Below, one piece after another: positions 30,376 through 37,231 of a DNA stretch of 41,874 nucleotides. The notes under the pieces were generated by a model. It searched no databases. It had not been told where the DNA came from and saw only the letters and a list, made by a program, of their open reading frames with translations. Numbering within the stretch: the stretch's first letter is position 1; each line of letters opens with the position of its first letter. The DNA is taken from contig CADCHW010000027.1 of assembly GCA_902801245.1 (NCBI GenBank), positions 4,091 to 45,964 of the forward strand, read 5' to 3'. This stretch comes from an uncultured Ruminococcus sp. GTDB taxonomy: Bacteria > Bacillota > Clostridia > Oscillospirales > Acutalibacteraceae. A program made the translations under genes and the position numbers.

Positions 30376-31248
30376 TTATTGATTAATGGTTATATTCTCT
30401 TTATCCGAATATATTTGAACAGCACACTGTCTTGTGAGATAATATTTTATTCCTGTTTCATCTAAAAGTTCAATCATTTTATCCTCTTCGGGCTGGTCTT
30501 CGGAAGATGTGATAACGGCATATTTCGGATTAATGCTTTCAAGCAGGTCGTCAAGCTTTTTCTGGAAATTTCCGTGATAGGGTATCTTCACAAAATCATA
30601 CTGTGCTGTGTTTGTGCTTATAAAATCCTTTAACCTGTCGTTCTGTGCGTCGCCCATAAAGATAAAGCTTGTGTCACCGTAAATCAATGATGTTATAAGA
30701 GAGGAATTGTTGCTCTCGTTGCTGTCGTAAACCTTGTCCGGACCGTTCACGGTGAAGTTCATATCTCCAAGCGTAAACTCATAATCTCCCGATACTGTTG
30801 TCGGAGTGATGTTTTTCTTTTCAAGCGAACTGAGATAGTTTTCGTAAAATTCGCTGTCTTTGGGGACATTGCTTTGGAGAACGTTGTCAACCTCGATATT
30901 GTCAATGACGGAAGAAGCACTGCCAACGTGGTCTTTGTCAAAGTGTGTTATTATCAGATAATCGAGGTTTGTAATATTATGTTCATCGAAGTATGAAGAA
31001 ATTTCATTTGAAAGTGTACTCTCACCGGTGTCTATCATAACATTGTTATTGCCGTCGGAGATAACACAGGCATCGGCTTTGCCTGCATTGAAGTAGTAAA
31101 TTGAAAGGTCGGTCGATTCTTTTTCGGTAACGGTACTGCTTGTGTTGTCGGTATTGTTCTCACCGCAGCCGACTAAAGCAGCTGCACAGGACAAGGCAAT
31201 CACTATTGCCGTGAAAAAGGGAACTATCCTATTTTTACGTTTACTCAT
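30376..31248 (-). CDS. Metallo-beta-lactamase-fold lipoprotein, ComEC C-terminal-like
   Basis: A 290-residue predicted lipoprotein: basic start, hydrophobic stretch and a lipobox-like ALVGC with Cys28. The remainder is an MBL hydrolase domain of the ComEC/Rec2 C-terminal type: YYFNAGKADACVISDGNNNVMIDTG, the metal-binding ITHFDKDHVGSA (His102, Asp104, Asp106, His107), LIYGDTSFIFMGDAQNDRL, VKIPYHGNF and a final ITSS strand. Such proteins are extracellular hydrolases, possibly nucleases or phosphodiesterases; the substrate is unknown. A strong promoter lies at 31285-31313. The stop codon is immediately followed by a family 1 repeat. Confidence 0.85.
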   Translation of the reverse strand: MSKRKNRIVPFFTAIVIALSCAAALVGCGENNTDNTSSTVTEKESTDLSIYYFNAGKADACVISDGNNNVMIDTGESTLSNEISSYFDEHNITNLDYLIITHFDKDHVGSASSVIDNIEVDNVLQSNVPKDSEFYENYLSSLEKKNITPTTVSGDYEFTLGDMNFTVNGPDKVYDSNESNNSSLITSLIYGDTSFIFMGDAQNDRLKDFISTNTAQYDFVKIPYHGNFQKKLDDLLESINPKYAVITSSEDQPEEDKMIELLDETGIKYYLTRQCAVQIYSDKENITINQ

Positions 31249-31284
31249 AATACACCTCGGATTAAAAAATTGTTGTTATCTATA

Positions 31285-31313
31285 ATTATAATATCTAAAG
31301 AAAACTCTGTCAA
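31285..31313 (-). promoter_or_regulatory. Promoter of the MBL lipoprotein gene
   Basis: Minus strand TTGACA (31313-31308), 17 bases, TATAAT (31290-31285). About 37 bases from the start codon. Confidence 0.85.
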
Positions 31314-31364
31314 CAGGGAAGCTCCTGTCAAGCTGTAATTGAGCAATTTTATTTTTATAAAATA

Positions 31365-31456
31365 AAAGAAACACCGCCCAAAGCTCCAAAACGTGGCGGT
31401 GTTTTTCTTAAAACTCTAAACGGGAGCGACCGCTTATGCGGTGCGAACCCAATATT
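31365..31456 (-). ncRNA. Decayed second copy of the type I antitoxin RNA
   Basis: Close copy of the antitoxin locus at 32036-32139: the GGGTTCGCACCGCATAAGCGG start, GCTCCCGTTTAGAG and a terminator with a perfect 10-bp stem (AAACACCGCC/GGCGGTGTTT, 31369-31404). The -10 TATAAT is kept (31463-31458), but an 8-bp deletion removes the TTGACA -35 found in the other copy. No toxin frame accompanies it. Probably silent or weak. Confidence 0.65.
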
Positions 31457-31476
31457 TATTATACATCAATAATAAA

Positions 31477-31742
31477 AGTACTTCGGGAAAATTTTTCTAC
31501 CTGTACGGTTGAAATCAAATCGTAGGTTATCTTTCTTTGACCGGCAATTCGCTACGCTGTTGTCTTTGTTGGTTTGTACAGATAGATACGTTTTTGTATA
31601 TGCTTTTATTTTTATATTTTTCTACGATAATTTGTTTCGTCAGTGACAAGGGCTCTGCCCTTGACCCGCAAGCTTTGAAAAGCTTGACCAAACTTTAACA
31701 AGTTTCGCCAACCGTACAGCTACAAATTTTTTCGGAGTACTT
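31477..31742 (+). terminator. Terminator hairpin split by a family 2 element
   Basis: AAGTACTTCG (31477-31486) and CGGAGTACTT (31733-31742) are the two arms of the hairpin that stands intact at 32172-32203. Here the loop holds a 219-bp insertion flanked by CTAC. Confidence 0.7.
31501..31719 (+). repeat. Family 2 MITE-like element with target duplication
   Basis: Bounded by a perfect 11-bp inverted repeat CTGTACGGTTG/CAACCGTACAG, with CTAC directly repeated outside (31497-31500 and 31720-31723). Inside are CCGGCAATTCGCTACGCTG, ACGATAATTTGTTTCGTCAG, GGGCTCTGCCC and CCGCAAGCTTTGAAAAGCTT as in the other copies. No coding capacity. Confidence 0.85.
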
Positions 31743-31769
31743 AAAAAACAACAAATTCATTACAAAATA

Positions 31770-31798
31770 TTGACAAATAAAATTTTTTGTGATAAAAT
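31770..31798 (+). promoter_or_regulatory. Toxin mRNA promoter
   Basis: TTGACA (31770-31775), 17 bases, TAAAAT (31793-31798). The transcript should begin near 31805 with GTTGGGTTCTGCACG. Confidence 0.75.
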
Positions 31799-31839
31799 AC
31801 GAGATGTTGGGTTCTGCACGTTTAAGTGTAGGCGGTTTG

Positions 31840-31857
31840 CTCCCCGAGAAGGGAGGG
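31840..31857 (+). promoter_or_regulatory. Leader hairpin hiding the toxin ribosome binding site
   Basis: CTCCC (31840-31844) can pair with GGGAG (31851-31855), which is part of the Shine-Dalgarno GGGAGGGTG. Such sequestration is common in type I toxin mRNAs. The antitoxin RNA also carries a CTCCC segment in a GCTCCCG context. Confidence 0.6.
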
Positions 31858-31864
31858 TGATAGT

Positions 31865-31963
31865 ATGGATATAATCCTAATGTTTGTACAGTCAATGCTG
31901 TACGCAATACATTATGCTATCACACTTGTTCGTTTGGTTTCATACCGACGTTTCAAGCGTTGA
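31865..31963 (+). CDS. Small hydrophobic peptide, probable type I toxin
   Basis: A 32-residue peptide, MDIILMFVQSMLYAIHYAIT followed by LVRLVSYRRFKR: one short hydrophobic/aromatic helix with a basic end, as in small membrane-acting toxins of the Fst/TxpA/holin-like groups. The family is not certain. An excellent ribosome binding site (GGGAGGGTGATAGT) leads into the ATG. It has its own promoter and a convergent antisense RNA at its 3' end, and its leader can hide the ribosome binding site; these together, more than the peptide, support the call. The stop is followed by two small hairpins (31975-32030). Confidence 0.65.
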   Translation: MDIILMFVQSMLYAIHYAITLVRLVSYRRFKR

Positions 31964-32035
31964 TTCGTTTTTATGCAGCCTACCCCGTAATCTCCTAATA
32001 AAGGCTGCTTCGAGTTCCCGAAAGGGTCTCTTGTT

Positions 32036-32139
32036 TTTAAAATAAGAGAAACACCGCCCACAACTCCCAAACGTGACGGTGTTTTTCTTAAACACTCTAA
32101 ACGGGAGCGACCGCTTATGCGGTGCAAACCCAACATTCT
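32036..32139 (-). ncRNA. Antisense RNA, probable type I antitoxin
   Basis: A minus-strand transcription unit of about 100 bases convergent with the toxin mRNA. It starts after a consensus promoter (32173-32146) with a GTTGGGTTTGCACCGC leader and a CCGC-ataa-GCGG hairpin. It ends at a bidirectional terminator (AAACACCG/CGGTGTTT, 32049-32084) shared with the toxin mRNA, so the two RNAs would be complementary over their 3' ends. The first 35 bases resemble the toxin leader in the same sense (GTTGGGTT...TGCTCCC). Confidence 0.65.
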
Positions 32140-32145
32140 ATTTAT

Positions 32146-32173
32146 ATTATACATCAATAATAAAAAATGTCAA
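32146..32173 (-). promoter_or_regulatory. Antitoxin RNA promoter
   Basis: Minus strand TTGACA (32173-32168), 16 bases, TATAAT (32151-32146): both boxes perfect, stronger than the toxin promoter, as expected for an antitoxin RNA. Confidence 0.8.
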
Positions 32174-32210
32174 GTACTTCGGGAAAATTTTTTCGGAGTG
32201 CTTTTTATTT
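32172..32210 (+). terminator. Terminator downstream of the toxin locus
   Basis: AAGTACTTCG pairs with CGGAGTGCTT across GGAAAATTTTTT, followed by TTTATTTTTC. It overlaps the antitoxin -35 on the other strand. Confidence 0.75.
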
Positions 32211-32368
32211 TTCTTTGGGAAATAAATTTCTTCTTTAATTCTGTTCATAATAAATGTTTGGTTTGTTAAAAGATTATCTACATTTTTTTGGTAAAATTCT
32301 TATTGGGTTTAACAGGTGTTGAATTTTAAAAATCAGATAAAAAAATTAAATTTTTTATAAAATTTATA

Positions 32369-32397
32369 TTGCACTTTACGATGAAATAGTTTATACT
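32369..32397 (+). promoter_or_regulatory. Promoter of the fatty acid synthesis cluster
   Basis: TTGCAC (32369-32374), 17 bases, TATACT (32392-32397). A leader hairpin CGGAAAAA/TTTTTCCG follows (about 32417-32444), about 60 bases before the expected fabH start. No FapR or FabT operator is recognised with confidence. Confidence 0.65.
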
Positions 32398-32560
32398 AAA
32401 TATATGAGATTTTTTCGGAAAAACTTTTAAAAAATTTTTCCGATAGAGTGTAACTTTTTCAAAAAAACGGGTACTAATTATTGTAGACAGTTTTTAGAAG
32501 AAATGAAAAATTATAGGAACAGGCAGTTATGTTCCCGATAATGTTGTCACTAATGACGAT

Positions 32561-33457
32561 ATGGCAAAAATCGTTGAAACCTCCGACGAGTGGATTTCAA
32601 AGCGTGTCGGCATTAAGGAAAGAAGAGTAAGCATAAATGACACAACTCTTGATATGGGTGAGAAAGCTGCAAGAGCTGCTGTTGAGAATGCAGGTATTTC
32701 AAGCGATGAAATCGATTTGATTGTTGCAGCCACTATTTCAAGTGATACGGCATGTCCGTCGCTTGCCTGTATGATTCAGAACAGACTTGAAATCGGCGAC
32801 TGCGTTGCGTTTGACGTAAGTGCTGCGTGTTCGGGATTCCTCTTCGCTGTTGAAACGGCTATGGGCTACATAGAGAGAAAGCGTGCGAAGAAAGTTCTTG
32901 TTGTTTGTGCGGAGCGTATGAGTAAGCTGCTCGACTGGTCGGACAGAAGTACATGCGTTATTTTCGGCGACGGTGCTGCGGCTGTTGTTCTTGAAGCGTC
33001 GGAAGAGGGTTATTATGATTCAGTTATCCACGCAAAGGGCGGCAACGATGTTATCAACATTCCGGCAAAGGACGGCTGTTCGCCTTTTTACAAGGTAGAG
33101 CAGGAACATCCGTATCTTTATATGAACGGACAGGCTACATTTAAGTTCGCTGTAAACTCAATTACTCACGATATTAAGGAGCTTTTTGAGAAAACGGGTC
33201 TTACAAAAGACGACATTGATTTTGTAGTACCTCATCAGGCTAACAAGAGAATTATCGATTTTGCACAGCCCAAGACAGGTATTGACATAGAGAAATGGTA
33301 TGTAAACATTGAGCGTTTCGGAAATGTATCGGGAGCAAGCGTACCGATAGCACTTGACGAGATGAACCGAAAAGGAATGCTTAAAAGAGGAGATAAAGTT
33401 CTTCTTGCGGCATTCGGCGGAGGACTTTCCAGCGGAGCAACCGTCTTTGAATGGTAG
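32561..33457 (+). CDS. fabH: Beta-ketoacyl-ACP synthase III, N-terminus out of frame
   Basis: KAS III starts fatty acid chains by condensing acetyl-CoA with malonyl-ACP. The open frame gives 298 residues with the catalytic triad Cys90 (DVSAACSGFLF), His225 (VPHQAN) and Asn255 (FGNVSGAS). It lacks the usual first ~19 residues. These are encoded upstream in the same frame (32511-32560: IIGTGSYVPDNVVTNDD) but without a start codon; the expected ATG at 32503 is joined to them by five A instead of four and is out of frame. ATG at 32561 lacks a ribosome binding site. The gene may be frameshifted, or the A-run may slip, or it may be a sequence error. Confidence 0.9.
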   Translation: MAKIVETSDEWISKRVGIKERRVSINDTTLDMGEKAARAAVENAGISSDEIDLIVAATISSDTACPSLACMIQNRLEIGDCVAFDVSAACSGFLFAVETAMGYIERKRAKKVLVVCAERMSKLLDWSDRSTCVIFGDGAAAVVLEASEEGYYDSVIHAKGGNDVINIPAKDGCSPFYKVEQEHPYLYMNGQATFKFAVNSITHDIKELFEKTGLTKDDIDFVVPHQANKRIIDFAQPKTGIDIEKWYVNIERFGNVSGASVPIALDEMNRKGMLKRGDKVLLAAFGGGLSSGATVFEW

Positions 33458-33546
33458 CGGCGGGCAACGGCGGACAACGGCGGACAACGTCCGCAGGAGA
33501 TACGTGAAGATAGTCTTTGATTTACGAAAATTCACGTACCCGACCG
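33457..33546 (-). repeat. Family 1 repeat, long reverse copy after fabH
   Basis: GGCGGGCAAC, GGCGGACAAC, GGCGGACAAC and GTCCGC show tandem expansion of one arm of the distal hairpin. Then come AGGAGATACGTGAAGATAG and TTCACGTACCCGACC. It begins at the fabH stop codon. A simple repeat of AAAGAATA (33553-33583) follows. Confidence 0.88.
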
Positions 33547-33771
33547 GAAGTAAAGAATAAAGAATAAAGCATAAAGAATAATTTTGCGGGCGGAAGTTGG
33601 TCTTTCTTTAATAATAAGGTTTCATAAAATGAACTTTACCCGTTTTTAAAAAGCAAACCTAAACAGGAAGAAAAACTTTCCTTTGCATAATTACGCATTG
33701 AAATTGGCGTGGTTTTTTAGGGGCTGCGTTAATATATAAAGTAAAAAATAACTTATAAGGAGTACATTACT

Positions 33772-33993
33772 ATGGTATTTGAGAAAGTTGCAGAATTAAT
33801 TGCAGAGAAAATTGACGTTGACGTTTCCGAGATTAAGGAAGACACAAAGTTCGAGGATTTGAGCATTGACTCCCTCGATATCACTGAAATCGCTATGAGC
33901 ATTGAAGACGAATTCGATATTGAATTCGAGGCTTCTGCCGATACAAAGACAGTTGGCGACCTTGTTGCTGCTGTTGAGGCAAAGATTGGTTAA
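33772..33993 (+). CDS. acpP: Acyl carrier protein
   Basis: Carries growing acyl chains on a 4'-phosphopantetheine arm. The 73-residue acidic protein has the attachment motif DSLD with Ser34 in LSIDSLDITEIAMSIEDEFDIEF, and a typical four-helix length. AAGGAG is well placed before the ATG. It is separated from fabH by a repeat-filled 314 bp, and from fabK by 295 bp with a long hairpin. It may therefore be transcribed as a short abundant unit as well as with the cluster. Confidence 0.96.
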   Translation: MVFEKVAELIAEKIDVDVSEIKEDTKFEDLSIDSLDITEIAMSIEDEFDIEFEASADTKTVGDLVAAVEAKIG

Positions 33994-34056
33994 TTATTAA
34001 CCAATAATAACTTAGCTTTTTAGGAAAACCATTGAGTTTTCTTAATACAGACCATT

Positions 34057-34161
34057 CTCCGCCCGAATTTTAAAACTATTTATGCCGAGTTCTTTCATAG
34101 GCTGTTTAGTACATTCCTTTACTGTTGTGAAATTTGTTCAACCTCGGGCGGAGATTTTTCT
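34057..34161 (+). terminator. Long-range stem after acpP, terminator or structured RNA
   Basis: CTCCGCCCGA (34057-34066) pairs perfectly with TCGGGCGGAG (34144-34153), then ATTTTTCTT. The 77-base interior is too long for a simple terminator loop and contains smaller potential stems. No known RNA family is recognised. Confidence 0.6.
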
Positions 34162-34196
34162 TAATTGACAATAATATAATGATAAGAAATTCGAGG

Positions 34197-34232
34197 TAGA
34201 CTTATAAGGCTTTTTATTGCCGATTAAGTCTA
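34197..34232 (+). promoter_or_regulatory. Hairpin upstream of fabK
   Basis: TAGACTTA and TAAGTCTA pair, with an inner GGC/GCC, about 57 bases before the fabK ATG. A TATAAT stands downstream at about 34242, so this could be an operator overlapping a promoter. The regulator is unknown. Confidence 0.45.
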
Positions 34233-34288
34233 TAGTCTTTATTATAATGAAAAAGTTATAAATATTTTAGAATAAAAGAGGTAAATCA

Positions 34289-35239
34289 ATGATTAATTCT
34301 CCGATTTGTGAAGCTGTCGGAATAAAGTACCCTATCTTCCAAGGCGGTATGGCATGGATTGCCGACGGAAAGCTCGCCGCAGCAGTTTCAAATGCAGGCG
34401 GTCTGGGCATTATTTCGGCTATGAATGCAGACAGCGATTATTTGCGTGAACAGATTAAAATTGCCAAAGCGGCTACAGACAAGCCGTTCGGTGTTAATAT
34501 TATGCTTCAAAGTCCCCATGCGGAAGAAGTGGCTAAGGTTGTGGCAGAGGAGAAAGTTCCCGTTGTTACGACAGGTGCAGGCAGTCCTTCAAAATTTATG
34601 GAGATGTGGATTGAAGCAGGAATTAAGGTTATTCCCGTTATTGCGTCCGTTTCAATGGCTAAGAAAATGGAAAAATGCGGTGCAACCGCTGTAGTTGCAG
34701 AGGGTCAGGAGTCGGGCGGACACATAGGTGAGCTTACGACTATGGCTATTGTTCCGCAGGTTGTTGATGCTGTGAATATCCCTGTCATTGCGGCAGGCGG
34801 TATCGGTGACGGCAGAGGAGTTGCAGCGGCATTTATGCTCGGTGCAAGCGGTGTTCAGCTCGGCACAAGATTCCTTGTTGCGAAAGAATGCGGCGTTCAT
34901 CAGAACTATAAAGACGCAGTTATCAAGGCGACCGATATTTCCACGGCGACAACAGGCAGACGTTTCGGCGGAAATACTTGCCGTGGCATTAAAAATGCTT
35001 TCACAAGAAACTTCATTAAGGAAGAGTATGCTCCCGAAGCAACTTCCGAAACAGTCGCAAACCTCGGTGTCGGTGCTTTGAGAAAAGCCGCTGTTGAGGG
35101 TGACGTTAAGAACGGCTCTGTACTTGCAGGTCAGATTTCGGGTCTTATCACTAAAGAACAGACTGCCGAAGAGATTATAACGGAAATCTTCACACAGGCA
35201 GAAGAGCTTTTGGGAGGTGCGTCCAAATGGGTAAAATAG
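34289..35239 (+). CDS. fabK: Enoyl-ACP reductase II (FabK type)
   Basis: Reduces enoyl-ACP in the last step of each elongation round, with FMN and NAD(P)H. The 316-residue TIM-barrel flavoprotein has the NPD/FabK features: YPIFQGGMAWIADGKLAAAVSNAGGLGII, FGVNIMLQSP, VVTTGAGSP, AEGQESGGHIGELTTM, IPVIAAGGIGDGRGVAAAFMLGASGVQLGTRFL. FabK in place of FabI is common in Clostridia and streptococci and is not inhibited by triclosan. AGAGGTAA supports the ATG. Its end overlaps fabD by 13 bp. Confidence 0.94.
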   Translation: MINSPICEAVGIKYPIFQGGMAWIADGKLAAAVSNAGGLGIISAMNADSDYLREQIKIAKAATDKPFGVNIMLQSPHAEEVAKVVAEEKVPVVTTGAGSPSKFMEMWIEAGIKVIPVIASVSMAKKMEKCGATAVVAEGQESGGHIGELTTMAIVPQVVDAVNIPVIAAGGIGDGRGVAAAFMLGASGVQLGTRFLVAKECGVHQNYKDAVIKATDISTATTGRRFGGNTCRGIKNAFTRNFIKEEYAPEATSETVANLGVGALRKAAVEGDVKNGSVLAGQISGLITKEQTAEEIITEIFTQAEELLGGASKWVK

Positions 35240-36144
35240 CATTTGTTTTCTCGGGTCAAGGGGCTCAGTACACAGGTATGGGCAAGGAACTTTACGATTG
35301 CTCGCCTGCCGCAAAGGCTGTTTTCGATATGGCGGACAGCATTCGTGAGGGTACTTCCGCTCAGTGCTTTGAAGCAGACAAAGAGGTTCTCAACAGAACT
35401 GTAAATACTCAGCCGTGCGTTTTCACGGTGGATTTGGCGGCGGCTGCGGCTGTAGTCGAAAAAGGTATTAAACCCGACTATGTTGCTGGTTTTTCTCTGG
35501 GTGAGATTGCAGGTCTGGGATTTTCGGGAATGCTCAGTTACGAAGAGGCTTTTAAGCTTGTATGCAAGCGTGGCGAGCTTATGGATATTTCCGCAAACGA
35601 AAGAAAAAGTACAATGGTTGCAGTTTTGAAGCTTCCTCCCGAAAAGGTTGAGGAGATTGCAGCAAAGTTTGAGGATACTTATCCCGTAAATTATAACAGT
35701 CCTGCACAGACAGTTGTCGCTACTTCCGAAGAAAATGCGGATAAATTCGCAGAAGCCGTTAAAGCTGAAAAGGGCAGAGGAGTTAAGCTTGCCGTAAGCG
35801 GCGGATTCCATTCGCCTTTTATGAACAGTGCGGCTAAGGGTCTGGGCGAGTACCTTGAAAATATCAGTATCGGCGAACCGAACGTGCCGCTTTACAGCAA
35901 CGTTACAGCAAGACCTTACGGCAGCGACGATTTCAGCAAAGACTACAGGTCGCTTATCAAGGCTCAGGTTATAAGTCCTGTTCAGTGGCAGAAAACTGTT
36001 GAAAATCTTATCAAAGAGGGTGTTGATACTTTTATCGAAGTCGGTGTGGGTAAAACACTTTCTGGTCTTATCAAGAAAATTAACGGTGATGTCAAGGTTT
36101 TCAATGTTGACAATAAGGAAACACTTGACGCTTTAGATATATAA
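35227..36144 (+). CDS. fabD: Malonyl-CoA:ACP transacylase
   Basis: Loads malonyl groups onto ACP. The 305-residue protein has FSGQGAQYTGMGKELYD at 8-24, the nucleophile Ser90 in GFSLGE, and His194 in SGGFHSPFM. The motif reads GFSLG where GHSLG is usual; the serine itself is kept. It ends with FIEVGVGKTLSGLIKK as expected. It is translationally coupled to fabK by a 13-bp overlap, with GGGAGG inside the fabK 3' end as ribosome binding site. Confidence 0.95.
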   Translation: MGKIAFVFSGQGAQYTGMGKELYDCSPAAKAVFDMADSIREGTSAQCFEADKEVLNRTVNTQPCVFTVDLAAAAAVVEKGIKPDYVAGFSLGEIAGLGFSGMLSYEEAFKLVCKRGELMDISANERKSTMVAVLKLPPEKVEEIAAKFEDTYPVNYNSPAQTVVATSEENADKFAEAVKAEKGRGVKLAVSGGFHSPFMNSAAKGLGEYLENISIGEPNVPLYSNVTARPYGSDDFSKDYRSLIKAQVISPVQWQKTVENLIKEGVDTFIEVGVGKTLSGLIKKINGDVKVFNVDNKETLDALDI

Positions 36145-36200
36145 AAGCTATCAGAGGTTAGATTGATTAACCGCTGATTAAAAACGGAGGAACACATACA

Positions 36201-36944
36201 ATGAGTTTGGAAAATAAAACAGCCGTAGTTACGGGTGCATCAAGAGGTATCGGACTTGCGGTTGCAAAAAAACTCGCTTCTCAGGGTGCGAATATTGCCG
36301 TTCTCTATGTCGGTGATACAGCCGAGGGCGAGAATGCCAAGAAAGAGCTTGAAGCACTTGGAGTTAAGGTAGGACTTTACTACTGTGACGTGTCAAACTT
36401 CGAGGAGTCGAAAGCGGCAGTTGACAAGGTTATCGAGGAGTTCGGCGGTATTGATATTCTCGTAAACAATGCAGGTATCGTAAGAGATAAGCTTGTAATC
36501 AAAATGGGTGAAGCTGATTTTGATTCTGTCATCAACGTAAACCTTAAGGGTACGTTCAATATGATTAAGCACACCTATACGCATTTTATGAAAAAGCGTG
36601 CAGGAAGAATTGTTAATGTATCGTCGATAGTAGGTCTTCAGGGTAATGCAGGACAGGCTAACTATTCCGCCTCAAAGGCAGGAGTTATAGGAATTACAAA
36701 GTCCGTTGCAAGAGAGCTAGCCGGCAGAGGTGTAACCGTGAATGCAGTTGCACCGGGATATATTATGACCGATATGACAAATGCCCTCAGCGACAAGGTT
36801 AAGGAGCAGTTTACAAATGCAATTCCCATGAAGAGAGGCGGACTTCCCGAGGACGTTGCAAATGTTATATCGTTCCTGTGTTCGGACGATGCGTCCTACG
36901 TTACGGGCGAGGTTATCCGAGTAGACGGTGGACTTGCAATGTAA
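36201..36944 (+). CDS. fabG: 3-oxoacyl-ACP reductase
   Basis: NADPH-dependent reduction of 3-ketoacyl-ACP. The 247-residue short-chain dehydrogenase has TGASRGIG at 11-18, NNAG at 89-92, Ser141-142, Tyr155 and Lys159 (YSASK), and the closing SDDASYVTGEVIRVDGGLAM. Full length. ACGGAGG lies before the ATG. The stop codon overlaps the first hairpin of a hairpin array (36944-37052), which may act in mRNA processing or termination between fabG and fabF. Confidence 0.97.
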   Translation: MSLENKTAVVTGASRGIGLAVAKKLASQGANIAVLYVGDTAEGENAKKELEALGVKVGLYYCDVSNFEESKAAVDKVIEEFGGIDILVNNAGIVRDKLVIKMGEADFDSVINVNLKGTFNMIKHTYTHFMKKRAGRIVNVSSIVGLQGNAGQANYSASKAGVIGITKSVARELAGRGVTVNAVAPGYIMTDMTNALSDKVKEQFTNAIPMKRGGLPEDVANVISFLCSDDASYVTGEVIRVDGGLAM

Positions 36945-37052
36945 ATTTCAAATTGCAGGCAATTTGAAATTAATGAAGTGTGCAAAGCACATGAAGTATG
37001 CCTGTCGGCACATGAAGGTTTGCTTACGCAAAATTAAGTGTGCTTCGCACAT
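36944..37052. repeat. Hairpin array with ATGAAG linkers after fabG
   Basis: A perfect 13-bp stem AATTTCAAATTGC-ag-GCAATTTGAAATT (36944-36971) is followed by smaller hairpins TGTGC-aaa-GCACA, TGCC-tgtc-GGCA, TTTGC-ttac-GCAAA and TGTGC-ttc-GCACA. Most are separated by ATGAAG or a close variant. No coding frame explains the pattern. The spacer 37053-37231 has a possible promoter (TTGACA at 37081, TAAATT at 37104). Confidence 0.75.
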
Positions 37053-37231
37053 GTTTTTTGTATGGGAAAGTTTGTCTTTCTTGACAGGCTTGTTTATAGC
37101 CATTAAATTTATAATAAGGCGGTTCGTGTTGCAGAGCAACACTTCATTAATATTATCTATAGAAGTATTTGGTGTGAATGTTATCGCACTGAATGAAGTT
37201 GTTATAAAACTCCCGACTAAGACCGATTCTC

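Noticed and set aside
31912..32157. 81-codon minus-strand open frame over the type I locus
   Set aside because: It starts inside the antitoxin promoter region and crosses both terminators; no ribosome binding site. The short plus-strand frame with a strong ribosome binding site is the better coding call.
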